Part shown: in pieces, positions 1-9,999 of the stretch
Numbering within the stretch: the stretch's first letter is position 1
How the letters are laid out: every line of letters begins with the position of its first letter
Notes under the pieces: model-generated
What the model was told of the DNA's origin: nothing
Databases searched by the model: none
Seen by the model: the letters and a program-made list of their open reading frames with translations, nothing else
Made by a program: the position numbers and the translations under genes
Assembly (NCBI GenBank): GCA_037043235.1
Contig: JAWRVZ010000103.1
Coordinates: 311,501 to 375,500, forward strand
Origin: Rhodeus uyekii
Lineage: Eukaryota > Chordata > Actinopteri > Cypriniformes > Acheilognathidae
Direction of reading: 5' to 3'
DNA length: 64,000 bases

Positions 1-751
1 ATTTTCTGCAGCTATGAATCACTAAGCATTTATTGATACTTGTCTAACTCATTTACACTGAAACACCACCCACCCAGCAAACCCCCATTGTAATGTTGGT
101 GAATATGAAATTGTAGATTAAATTGTAATTGAAAATGTAAGTGTAAATATAATGGATACGTTGAAAGTGTTTCCTGTGAAATCATACCACTTTATGTGGG
201 TTATTGGAAAGCCTTTCAATTTGGGCAGGCCAAAATCAGTTTGAAATCCCCCAAAATGTTCCAGAGTATAAAGAGTTCATTTGTATTTAAGGGGTTTATT
301 TGTAGTTTTTTATTTGTAGTTATATTAGTACATCAACTTAAAGTCTCTCTCCGTCATCTTTAGCTTTTTTTTTTCTTTTCCAGAAACAGCCACTGAACCT
401 CTTTGACATTCATATAGCAACACACAGATATTACTGTTCAGTATCAGTCATACATCACTGTCAGATTACTGGAGAATAACTCTCCAGAGGTGTGTAATTA
501 TATTATTCCTAAGTCCAATAAAGTTTTCACGGCTCGCAGTCCATAAAATTCAAAAACCAAAATCAGCAGCTCAGAAACAAATCATAATGTTGATTTATGA
601 TGGCCAAAGTTGAGCTTGTGACTATAGGGATCTTAATCTTAAGGCATTTAACCATTGAGTATTCTAAGTACCTTTGAGGACACAGACTAAATTATTTGTA
701 CACCCTAAAAACAGATTTAAAAAATGATTATGTAATTACCATTATTATTAT
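1..751. other. No gene recognised
   Basis: AT-rich intergenic sequence upstream of the gypsy insertion. There are no long reading frames, no RNA gene, and no terminal or tandem repeat that I can name. Confidence 0.5.
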
Positions 752-756
752 TTACC
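752..756. repeat. Target site duplication (left) of gypsy element
   Basis: TTACC immediately before the left LTR. The same pentamer follows the right LTR at 5854-5858. Confidence 0.9.
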
Positions 757-1177
757 TGTCATAACGGAAGACTCAAACACAGAGTGAGTTGAACAGATTT
801 ATTATCGGCAGGACACAAGACAGTAGACGGTTGCAGTGCAGTGAATGGCAGAGTAAGTAGAGGCAATGGACAATAAAGAGTCTTAACTGAGTGTAGCGGA
901 GACGAAGACAAACGAAGGCTGACTCGGGATGAAACAGGATGGCTTGGAGGAATGTCGAGGAGAATGGTTCGTGGAAGGCTCGGATGAAAAAGTCTCAGAG
1001 TGGTAGCGCTGAGAGAGTCCGGGTAACAGTGATGAGACCAGACACTGAGTGCAGAGTGAGTGCTGGCTTTATAGTGTGGGGGTGATTAGCTGCAGGTGTC
1101 AGTATTCAGGTGACAGGGATCGTGTGGGAGGACTGAAGGAGGAGTCTGGTGCCGTGGGCGTGGCTGAGTCAGTTACA
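757..1177 (-). repeat. 3' LTR of gypsy element
   Basis: 421 bp, four substitutions relative to the right-hand LTR. On the coding (minus) strand an AATAAA polyadenylation signal lies at 798-803, about 40 bp before the LTR end. The last codons and the stop of the pol frame (1099) lie inside this LTR. Confidence 0.93.
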
Positions 1178-1767
1178 GTACCCCCCTCCCCACGGGCAGC
1201 TCCGGAGGACCGTAGCGGGCGACGACGAGGACGGCCTCGGCCCCGAGGCGCCAGTCGGTCGGGATGGGCAGTGTGGAAATCTTGCAGGAGGGTCGGGTCC
1301 AAGATGTCGTCCCGGGTTACCCAGCACCGTTCCTCGGGGCCATATCCCTCCCAGTCGACCAGATACTGCAGCTGGCCGCCTCGTCGCCGCGAATCCAGGA
1401 TCTCGTGCACTCGGTAGATGTTGAGGTCCTCCGGATCCAAGGGAGGCGGTGGTACAGCTTCAGCACCAGACTCTGTGGGAGGAAACACAAGAGGTTCAGT
1501 GTAGGGTTTTAACAGTGAGACATGAAAGGATGGTGAAATGCGGTACTGTGGGGGGAGTTGGAGCCGGTAGGTGACGTTGTTGATCTGCCTCAAGATCTTA
1601 AAAGGACCTGCGTAGCGGGGACTCAGCTTCTTGCAGGGCAGTCGTAGACGCATGTCACGGGTGGAGACCCAAACCAGTTGACCCGGGTGGTATTGGGGTG
1701 TGGGTCCTCTCCGTCGGTCGGCCTGGAGCTTCTGTCTACGAACTGCCCGCTGGAGGTGTACATGAGC
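1099..1767 (-). pseudogene. Integrase C-terminal region and chromodomain (end of gypsy polyprotein)
   Basis: The segment reads through the integrase C-terminal region (KLSPRYAGPF, the GPY/F-type motif, then RLQLPPQ) into a chromodomain (IYRVHEILD, LVDWEGYG, CWVTRDDI). Chromodomains at this position bind modified histone tails and steer integration of chromoviruses (family knowledge). The tail is arginine-rich and extends about 79 bp into the 3' LTR, ending at a TAG/TAA-type stop at 1099. It is in the same frame as the integrase core, separated only by the TAA at 1768-1770. Confidence 0.9.
1181..1191 (-). other. Polypurine tract of gypsy element
   Basis: GGGGAGGGGGG on the minus strand, three bases before the 3' LTR. 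This is the expected place for the plus-strand primer. Confidence 0.8.
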
Positions 1768-2207
1768 TTAGTCCCAGACCCTCTCGCTCTCCTGGAACCA
1801 ATGGTGGACAGCTGGAACTTCCGTGGGCTCACCTGTCCAAGGGAAAAGTGGGGGTTGGTAGCCAAGGTAACACTGAAATGGAGTGAGGTGTGTGGAGTCC
1901 TGTCTAAGGGAGTTCTGGGCGTACTCGGCCCACGGAATATACCGGTTCCAGCTGTCCTGCTGGTGACCACAGTAGGCTCGGAGGAATCTCCCAATTTCCT
2001 GAATTTTCCGCTCAGTCTGGCCGTTGCTCTGAGGGTGGTATCCGGAGGTCAGGCTGATGGAAACACCGAGGAGCTCGAAGAATGCCTTCCAGACGCGGGA
2101 GATGAACTGGGGCCCACGGTCGGATACGATGTCTTCGGGGAGGCCAAAGTGTCTGAAGACATGGTGGAAAAGGACCTCCGCCGTTTCCAGAGCCGTGGGC
2201 AATCCTT
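1768..2207 (-). pseudogene. Integrase catalytic core (third part of broken gypsy polyprotein)
   Basis: The DDE integrase core continues here, in a frame shifted relative to the upstream segment. The second aspartate (SDRGPQF) and the glutamate (QSNGQTERK) have the usual retroviral-type spacing. Integrase would insert the cDNA, making the observed 5-bp duplication. An in-frame TAA at 1768-1770 ends this segment; coding similarity continues in the same frame beyond it. The ORF here begins with TTG, which is not a real start but the resumption of frame after the one-base deletion. Confidence 0.88.
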
Positions 2208-3392
2208 TCAGGGGATGAGCTTACATGCCTTGGAAAACCGATCCACCACCACCAGGACGCAGGTGTTACCGTCTGATGGTGGTAGATCGGTCATGAAGTC
2301 CACCCCCAGATGGGACCATGGACGACGAGGGATGGGTATAGGGAGGAGTTTACCTTCCGGCAATCTTCGAGGGGTCCTGGTGGTGGCGCAGACTGAGCAT
2401 CCCTCCACATAACGGGAGATATCCTGGGCCATACTGGGCCACCAGTACCGATCTTGAAGGAGCGAGAGGGTACGCTGGCTGCCTGGGTGTCCAGAGCCCG
2501 GAGAGGTGTGAGCTTGGTCCAGAAGGGTCAGGCGGAGACTTGATGGTACATAGATCCGACCCTCTGGACCCCCCGGCGGAGCAGGTTCCTCGTGAGTTGC
2601 TTCCTCGATAAGCTGGTCGATGGTCCACTGAATTGGGCTTACCACTATGGCTGGAGGGAGAATGGATTCGGGTTCTTGGGAAGGGGTCTCTGGGCTGAAC
2701 TGGCGGGAAAGGGCGTCGGCTTTGAGGTTCTTTGTTCTGGGACGATAGGTGACTGTGAAATGGAAGCGGGTGAAAAACAGCGCCCACCGGGCCTGGCGGG
2801 GATTGAGACGTTTAGCAGATCTGAGGTATTCGAGATTTCTGTGGTCGGTGATGACTTGGAATGGATGTCGAGCTCCCTCCAGCCAGTGTCTCCACTCCTC
2901 CAGGGCCAGCTTGATGGCGAGCAACTCACGGTTTCCGATGTCGTAATTCCGCTCCGCCGGGGACAGCTTTTTGGAGAAGTAGGCGCATGGATGGAGACGA
3001 GGAGGCTCACCCTGCCGCTGCGAGAGCACGGCCCCTACCCCGGTGCATGAGGCGTCAACTTCTACCATGAATGGGAGGTCGGGATCTGGGTGAACCAGGG
3101 TAGGAGCCGAGCAGAAGGCGTTCTTGAGGCTGGTGAAGGCGTGGGCAGCGTCGGTGTTCCAGGACAGAGACTTGGGCCCTTTCCGGAGCAGTGCAGACAG
3201 GGGTGCAGCGATGGTACTGAAGTTGCAGATGAATCTTCGGTAGAAGTTTGCGAATCCTAGAAATCTCTGAAGTTCTTTAACGGAAGTGGGTGTGGGCCAG
3301 GTCTGCACTGCTTTCACCTTACCCTGGTCCATCTTGACGCTGCTCTGGTCGATGATGTATCCGAGGAACTGAGTCTGGCTGCGGTGGAACTC
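2208..3392 (-). pseudogene. RT thumb-RNase H-integrase zinc domain (middle part of broken gypsy polyprotein)
   Basis: This continues the gag-pol frame after the TGA at 3393-3395. The RT thumb is followed by an RNase H domain with its acidic residues visible (EVDAS, NRELLAIK, TDHRN, DALSRQ). The integrase N-terminal HHCC zinc-binding region comes next (H near HTSPGSGHPG, then CSVC), and the integrase core begins with its first catalytic aspartate (GVDFMTDLP). The frame ends at a TGA at 2208-2210. This stop is a consequence of a one-base loss in the short C run at about 2211-2214, because the homologous reading continues in another frame immediately downstream. Confidence 0.9.
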
Positions 3393-5438
3393 TCATTTCT
3401 CCAGCTTCAGATATAGTTGGTATTCTCGGAGTCTTTGGAGGACCTGCGCAACGTGGGATGGATGTTCCTCAGGGGTGGACGAGTAGACTAAGATATCGTC
3501 GATGTAGACAATGACAAACTGGTGCAGGAATTCTCGGAGTATCTCATTCATAAAGCCCTGGAACACAGCGGGGGCATTGGAGAGACCGAAGGGCATTACT
3601 AGGTATTCATAGTGACCTGCTGGGGTAACGAAGGCTGTTTTCCACTCGTCCCCCTTCCTGATACGGATGAGATTGTACGCGCTGCGCAGGTCCAACTTTG
3701 TGAAAATGCGAGCCCCCCGCAGTTGCTCCAGAGCGGCGGGAACCAGGGGAAGCGGGTAGCGGTACTTAATGGTGTGGGCGTTGAGGTGGCGATAGTCAAT
3801 GCAGGGCCTCAAGCCTCCGTCCTTTTTTGCCACGAAGAAGAAACTGGCAGCGGCAGGGGAAGTTGACGGACGAATGTACTTCTGGCTGAGGGCCTCCTTA
3901 ACGTACTCCTCCATGGCCTGTTGCTCCGGGATGGACAAGGGGTAGATTCGTCCTTTATGAAAGGTGGTCCCAGGCAGCAGGTCAATCGCACAGTCCCATG
4001 GCCGATGAGGTGGTAGTGTGGTGGCTAGTTGTGGGCTGAAGACATCCTGGAACGCCCGGTATTGTGTTGGGAGATCGGAGGAAACCTCAGCGAGGGGGCT
4101 TTCGATGGAGGTAGATGCGAGATCGACCTGCGGCAGTGATTTGAGTCGAGGTGGCTGTGGTGGGAGTTTCTGAACAGAAGAGAGACAGTTATCGAAACAA
4201 TGGGTACTCCACTTCAATACCTCCCCCGATCTCCAACAGATGTTCGGTGAGTGAGTCGCTAGCCACGGGCGTCCCAGGACAATGTCGGCCGTGGATCCCT
4301 CCAGCACCAGAAGCGCGATGGTCTCTTGGTGAAGGCAACCGATGTTGAGGGTGAGCTCCGTGGAGGCGTAGCGTATGCACCCGCGGCCCAGCGGTTTTCC
4401 CAATATGGAGTGAGCTCGATAGGGGGTATTGAGTAAACATTTGGAAGCTTTGAGTTTATGGAGCAAGGAGGAGGAGATGAAGTTGCCGGCTGCGCCGGAG
4501 TCAATCAGGGCTTTTGCTGGAAGAGAGTGAACATTGGAAGTTACCAGTACATCGGTGCAAGAGAGTGTAGTAATGGAGGGCTTTGTATGTAGGGTACTCA
4601 CCGCTGGGCGTGGAGGTCGGACCGGGCAGGTGTTTCGGTAGTGGCCCTGACCTCCACAGTACAAGCAGAGGTGCATACGCATACGCCGCTCCCTTTCAGA
4701 TGGTGTTAGTCGGTACTGATCGACTTGCATCGGCTCTGGTGCTGGAGTTTGGTGCTCCCGCGATGGAGGCGGGGAATGCAACGGGTCTGAGGAGAGTGAG
4801 CAGGCTGAAAGGTTTTGTGAGACGAGAATGGAACGTTGAATCAGATTTTCCAGTCCAATGGTTTCATCATAGATAGCCAGGTGAGCACGGATCTGCGGGT
4901 TTAAACCTTGTCGGAAAGCTGTCATCAGGGCTATTTCATTCCAGCCACTAGAGGCGGCTAATGTGCGGAATCTCAGTGTGTACTCGTGGATGGGCTGGTT
5001 ACCTTGAACTCGAAGCAACTGATCCTGTGAAGAGAGAGTCCCCGCAGACCGGCTGAAGACTTCTCTGAAGTGGTTGACGAATGCTTCAAGTGATTGGGTG
5101 ACAGGCCCGTCAGTCGACCAGATTGCCTGGGCCCATTGGAGGGCGCGTCCTGTTAGAAGGGAGATCATAAAGGCAATCTTGGCGCGTTCTGACTCGAACT
5201 GACGGGCCTGCAGCTCGAAATACAGGGAGCACTGTAGTAGAAACCCGTTGCATTCCTCCGCCTCGCCAGCAAAGGGCGCTGGTCGGGCCATGGGACTGGC
5301 GGAGGCAGAAGAAGAAGTGGTTCCCATTTGCTGTGCTAGGTGTAGTGCTTGGGCTAACTTGGGGATCGTGACTGGTCCAGGTGACGGATGCTCGGCCGCT
5401 ACCGCCTCGGCCTGCCGAGTGGTCTGGTCTTCTGTCAT
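3393..5438 (-). pseudogene. Gag-protease-RT (N-terminal part of broken gypsy polyprotein)
   Basis: A 681-residue open frame from the ATG at 5436-5438 (inside the LTR; a longer frame from a GTG at 5456 is not preferred) to an in-frame TGA at 3393-3395. Gag occupies roughly residues 1-290. It has the retrotransposon-gag fold region and one CCHC zinc knuckle (CLYCGGQGHYRNTC, about residues 258-272) that would bind the packaged RNA. A retropepsin-type aspartic protease follows (LIDSGAAGN, about residue 309). Next come RT fingers and palm, with TKLDLRSAYN and the catalytic YIDD near residue 645. The stop lies in the RT connection just after the palm, so downstream domains would be lost without readthrough. 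The rest of pol continues in the same frame after the TGA. This is a decayed copy of a mobile element, not a host gene. Confidence 0.93.
5422..5432 (-). other. Candidate self-priming primer binding site
   Basis: The bases just inside the 5' LTR read GAAGACCAGAC on the minus strand. AGACCAGAC (5430-5422) is the exact complement of GTCTGGTCT at the predicted 5' end of the element's own RNA (minus strand, 5719-5711). No tRNA 3'-end complement is apparent here. This is the arrangement known for Tf1 and relatives, in which the RNA 5' end folds back to prime minus-strand synthesis. The site is also within gag coding sequence. Confidence 0.7.
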
Positions 5439-5853
5439 AACGGAAGACTCAAACACAGAGTGAGTTCAACAGATTTATTATCGGCAGGACACAAGACAGT
5501 AGACGGTTGCAGTGCAGTGAATGGCAGAGTAAGTAGAGGCAATGGACAATAAAGAGTCTTAACTGAGTGTAGCGGAGACGAAGACAAACGAAGGCTGACT
5601 CAGGATGAAACAGGATGGCTTGGAGGAATGTCGAGGAGAATGGTTCGTGGAAGGCTCGGATGAAAAAGTCTCAGAGTGGTAGCGCTGAGAGAGTCCGGGT
5701 AACAGTGATGAGACCAGACACTGAGTGCAGAGTGAGTGCTGGCTTTATAGTGTGGGGGTGATTAGCTGCAGGTGTCAGTATTCAGGTGACAGGGATCGTG
5801 TGGGAGGAGTGAAGGAGGAGTCTGGTGCCGTGGGCGTGGCTGAGTCCGTTACA
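5433..5853 (-). repeat. 5' LTR of gypsy element
   Basis: 421 bp. It contains a TATA box (TATAAA on the minus strand, 5744-5749). The expected transcription start is about 25-30 bp downstream, near 5720. The gag start codon (5436-5438) lies inside the LTR, three bases from its inner end. Confidence 0.93.
5744..5749 (-). promoter_or_regulatory. TATA box in gypsy 5' LTR
   Basis: TATAAA on the minus strand inside the 5' LTR. The copy in the 3' LTR is identical. Spacing to the predicted transcript start near 5720 is normal for RNA polymerase II. Confidence 0.65.
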
Positions 5854-5858
5854 TTACC
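5854..5858. repeat. Target site duplication (right) of gypsy element
   Basis: TTACC immediately after the right LTR, matching 752-756. Confidence 0.9.
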
Positions 5859-6524
5859 ATTATCTAATAAAAGAACATATACATTAACATAGCATAAACA
5901 CAAACACATTGCTCACAGAGAAGCATTCAACAAATAACCTTCCGTACAATAGTAATCACAAAAACTACATACAGTAGTTGTCAAAAGTTATGTCCAGCCT
6001 AGGGAAATTTATATCTTTAACCTTTCAGCTATTATTAAAATGTTTTTTTTGTTTTTTTGTAAGCAGATTGCATAGTTGTGCTTGAAGTCAATTGTTTTAT
6101 TTTAATTCAATCACTTTATTTTTTCAAAGATCATTATTTTGCTTTGCTTCAGCTATGCATTGCTATACGAATTGTATATTAGCTATACATTCTTTAATTG
6201 CATGCATTTGAAGAGTGGATTAATAAAGCGAGGGATGTGCTGTTTAGGTTGATTTTATATATATATATATATACAATGTTTCGCAGAATTTGCTTACTGC
6301 ACCATTAAGTTGATCAACATTATTTTCTGAACACAACGGTAGCATTTTATTTTACAGGGTGTGCACTTATGTGTACTTACAGGGCATTTACATGGGTTAA
6401 GCTTAGGTTAAGATAAGGGGTCAGCACCAAGTTGTTACCAAAATAATTATATAGTATGTATATGAGGAACAGGACTGTAAAATTAATTCATTTATATGTA
6501 TTATATATAATAGAATATACCAAG
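5859..6524. other. No gene recognised; short (TA)n
   Basis: AT-rich sequence with a (TA)n run near 6257-6273. No coding or RNA feature seen. Confidence 0.45.
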
Positions 6525-6526
6525 TA

Positions 6527-6640
6527 CAGTAATACCTTGGTATACAAGCAAATCGGTGTACGAGCATAGAAAGTCAAATCGGTGTACGAGCATTGTATCG
6601 GTGTGCGAGCAATTTTTTCCCTCACCCACGCGCATTTTTG
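6527..6640 (+). mobile_element. One-ended mariner/pogo-like TIR fragment
   Basis: It starts CAGTAATACCTTGGTATACA after a TA dinucleotide, resembling the TIR of the MITE at 56034 (CAGTGGTACCTCGAGATACG). The unit ATCGGTGTACGAGCA is repeated just inside. I could not find the matching right end, so this is probably a truncated copy. Confidence 0.4.
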
Positions 6641-7327
6641 TGTGGAAAAGTTCGAACACTCAGCATTTTTGTGCACATTTTTACTGGAAATATCCTAAAC
6701 ACAGCCTCTCATAAAACATAGTCACATAGTTCCAACCCCTTAATCACCCCTTAACTCGTTCATTCTCTCAGCGTCGCTTGGTTTGGTTGCATCATTCACC
6801 ACAGTGCATACTTTTATGTGCTTTACAGCGGTTTTACCTCATGTTGTTAACATTAATTAATTATGTTCACATAGTGAAATATACACATACAGTTCATGAA
6901 TTCAATGTCTCCTAGTTCTGCCTGTGTGTGTGTGTGTGTGAAAGGGGCCGTGGTCACTGAGCACTGACACACCTGATTCTCATGTCATCTGCCTATTTAG
7001 TTCACTTCTCTCCACTCTTCTGTTGTCGAGTCATTCGTTCGCGGCTTCCGTATGTTTGTTCGCGGCTCCCGTGTGTTCGTTCACGGCCGCGGCTCCCGTG
7101 TGTTCGTTCCACGACCTTCACTCTGGATTATCACTTTGTTTGTTTTCTGCACTATTATAATAAATTAAATCATTTGCACTTGAATCTGGGTTTTGTGTTT
7201 TCCCTTTCTTGCCCCGCTCCCCCCTCCTCCCTCCTCTCGTCCATTTGCTGCTCAAAGCTGAAGTGCATTAGAGTACATTGTCAAGTGTTTTTAGTTTAAT
7301 TGTTAATTAGTATTTATATGAGATATT
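6641..7327. other. No gene recognised; (TG)n and CG-rich short repeats
   Basis: Contains a (TG)n run near 6924-6941 and, at 7028-7110, an imperfectly repeated GTTCGCGGCT-type unit. The 105-residue frame here has low-complexity composition and no recognisable domain. Confidence 0.4.
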
Positions 7328-7605
7328 TGTCATGCTCGGGGTTACGGTGCGAACACGAGACGGACAGGAACTCAACTCAAAACGTGTTTATTTAAAGTAA
7401 AAAACAAAAACACTTTACATATAAACAAAATGGCACAAGTTGTGCAAAAACTCAAAACACGGGTAAACCAAAAGACTAGAGAATAAACACAAAAGGTACC
7501 TTGCATGCAAACCTGGTAGAACTCGGAGAGGGAAACATAAACACCACACCCAGGGCAAAATGGTAACAATATTAATGGTTATAATTTTAACTGTAATTAA
7601 TAGGT

Positions 7606-7606
<1 letters not shown>
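7328..7606 (-). repeat. Probable LTR fragment (unclassified)
   Basis: Begins TGTCATGCTCGGG and has a GTTTATTT (AATAAA on the minus strand) about 60 bp in, a layout shared with the antisense LTRs elsewhere in the window. No right end or TSD found. Confidence 0.3.

Positions 7607-7609
<3 letters not shown>

Positions 7610-7638
<29 letters not shown>
7610..7638 (+). repeat. Homopolymer run of 29 G
   Basis: 29 consecutive G bases flanked on both sides by GGTTACC-type sequence. It could form a quadruplex or triplex and is prone to length error in sequencing. Confidence 0.9.
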
Positions 7639-7641
<3 letters not shown>

Positions 7642-7726
7642 CCGTCACTGTATATACAGCGATCACTGTATATTTGACTATTTAATTGTTTGTTTGTTTA
7701 TTTATTTATTTTTACAACCATATATT

Positions 7727-8042
7727 TGTCACGGTCACTATCCTCCAGGACTCTTATTTTGTCGTTTTGCTCACATGTTATTGTTTTTGTTCTAGATCTT
7801 TCTTTCACCCATCAGTTGTCATAGTCACTAATCATCACAGGTGTTTGTCTTTTGTTCATTATCACTAGTATATTTAGTTCTCCTTCTCCACCTTTCAGTT
7901 GTCAGTAGTTGTTTGTACATTTCACATGTTTGTGTTTCATACGTGTTTGGATGCACTGCTGTTACGTTCATCTTTTGCATTTATCATTAAAGTTTCATGG
8001 GACCTTCATCATCGTCCTCGTCTTCGCCTTCAGTCAGTGACA
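7727..8042 (+). mobile_element. Solo LTR with perfect 5-bp TSD
   Basis: 316 bp, starts TGTCACGG and ends GTGACA. ATATT is duplicated at 7722-7726 and 8043-8047. An ATTAAA polyadenylation-like signal lies at 7986-7991. The TG...CA ends, the terminal inverted TGTCAC/GTGACA and the 5-bp TSD together indicate a solo LTR left by LTR-LTR recombination. Family unknown. Confidence 0.8.
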
Positions 8043-8047
8043 ATATT

Positions 8048-9689
8048 AACTTGGGGTTTGGTTCCCGTTAATTTCTTTTTTTGAGTCTTTATGTAATATA
8101 TATGCTTGAACAATATTGTTGTTTGAGTCCATTTCCAATAATGTGTTTTACAAGGAGAATTAACAACTAACAACTCTTGAATAATTTGACTAAATCTCAC
8201 AATATAACAAAGTTATAAAAAGTTCTTGGCTTATTATAAATCAATTTTGATTTAGAGTAATGACCTGTAACTCTTATCTGAAGATCTTAAGTTATTAATT
8301 AACTCTCAGAAATAATTAGCAGTTTTTGTAAATGACCATATAGCAGACACACATACGTTGCATACATATCAGACTCTTGTTAATGACTAAATGAGATAAC
8401 ACTGAGAGGAAGAAAATACAAGCTGCCTAAATATATTCAAAAGTAATTTCTCACTTTCTATATTTAGACTGTCACTTTAAGAGTAAAAAATATTTCTCAA
8501 GACAACAGATTGTGTTTGATAGAGAGAATTCAAACATGCAGTCAGTGGAGAACAGAAGGCGATGAAATAGGAGATATGCTCTGAACATGATTAATATAAA
8601 ACCTTGAAGCATATTCCCAAACAAAAATACATCTGAATGATTATAGGGCAGTCAAATAAACTACAAAGTTTAATTTTAAAAAGGGAAAGATGCATTGTCA
8701 CTTCCGAGTTGATGTACATTACACACAAATGGTGCCAGTAACAGTGCCAAACGGTGTTTATGACACATTACGGAGTACCTCTTCCAAATGATGTAAATTT
8801 GGACTTTAAAAATGTCTAGTATTTAACAGGTCGGTTATTTTATTTGTTTCGTAGCACTAAAGAGTTGGAGACGATGGAGACTGAAACTTGCCATACTTTG
8901 AGTTGAGACTCTTGAGTATAGTTTTACCCTCCCGGTCAGAGGAATAATAAGAAGTGAAACAGATTAAATCGGTACTTGGCCCCTTGATACAGAACACACA
9001 GTCGATTATCTTAACTGATGCCTGTTTTATAAGCTGAAAATCTTAATCACATTTGATCTTTTTCTGGGAGCAATCGGATCATAAGTCAGGGCTATGACTC
9101 TCATCTGTTGAAGTCCTTTACAGCACTATGTCATCCTGCAGAGGACACACTGTATTTGCATATCTCCGGGGCAGTGGAAATATTAATCAGAGACTGTCAC
9201 GTCGGGTTACATGACTCAGTAAACAGAGTGAGTTTAATGCCTGCACATGTCTGACATTCTATCAATACCAAGCGCAGCAACACCAATCCTATCCTTTAGG
9301 TACAATAAATTCATTAAAAGGTTAAAATGTTGTTTTCTATTTACTTATTTATTCATTCCCATATTCATGCATGCTATGTTTTTGGTTACTACTGTGAAGT
9401 AGTACTTGTGGGGTGGATGTTGAGTACACAAAATAATTTTGAAGATGGAGCCGATGGCTGTTCACGATTATTGTACTCTTTGTATAGGGACTGACACTCC
9501 CAAAACATGACTAAGTTAAAACGTGCAACAAACAAATTACATTTTGTAATACCAATGTAATGAACAAATAAGATGCTACTTGTTACCCCACTACAATAGA
9601 GCAACAGAGTTCAATGAATGAAGCAACCAACACCAGTATTGGAACCATCACACAACTTAACCACAAGCACAATGGTAACCACAAAAATA
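8048..9689. other. No gene recognised
   Basis: AT-rich sequence without long frames, inverted terminal repeats or RNA-like structures that I can support. Confidence 0.45.
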
Positions 9690-9965
9690 ACAAGTCCTCT
9701 TTTAAATATCCAACATATCTATATTTTTTATGTTGAAAAATACATTCTCTTAACAAATTTGTATTATTCATTTACTACTATTAGTATGCCATTCATAGGT
9801 TTATCTCCCTCGAAAGTGTAAAAATTGATCCACTCAGGCACCATTAAAACACTGACAGCAGTCTACTCAGATCTGTCAGTCTCTATCCAACTCAACTAAT
9901 CGTGTAAGTTTGGGGAGTGTCTTTTGAAGCATGAGTCAGAGGTGTTTAATCACTGTTAAAAGTGA
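9690..9965 (-). repeat. Unclassified interspersed repeat A (copy 1)
   Basis: The reverse complement aligns along most of its length with 29895-30195. Shared stretches include CACTCCCCAAAC, TTAATGGTGCCT, GGGAGATAAACC, ACTAATAGTAG and TTAAGAGAAT. No TIR, LTR or coding homology was identified. Confidence 0.6.
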
Positions 9966-9999
9966 CTACATGTATTTAAATAAAATTGACAAGACAGGG

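Larger units (their letters stand above)
757..5853 (-). mobile_element. Ty3/gypsy chromodomain LTR retrotransposon (Tf1/sushi-like), full length
   Basis: A 5,097-bp element on the minus strand. It has two 421-bp LTRs in the same orientation (757-1177 and 5433-5853) that begin TG and end CA on the minus strand. A 5-bp target duplication TTACC lies at 752-756 and 5854-5858. Domain order in the coding strand is gag with one zinc knuckle, aspartic protease, RT, RNase H, integrase, chromodomain. The chromodomain and the position of the primer site place it near the vertebrate sushi / fungal Tf1 group (family knowledge). The LTRs differ at four positions, so the insertion is young, yet the coding frame carries two stops and one frameshift, so this copy should not make a complete polyprotein. 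Confidence 0.95.

Noticed and set aside
1678..2412. 244-codon plus-strand frame over the gypsy integrase
   Set aside because: Antisense shadow of the GC-rich pol gene; no independent signals.
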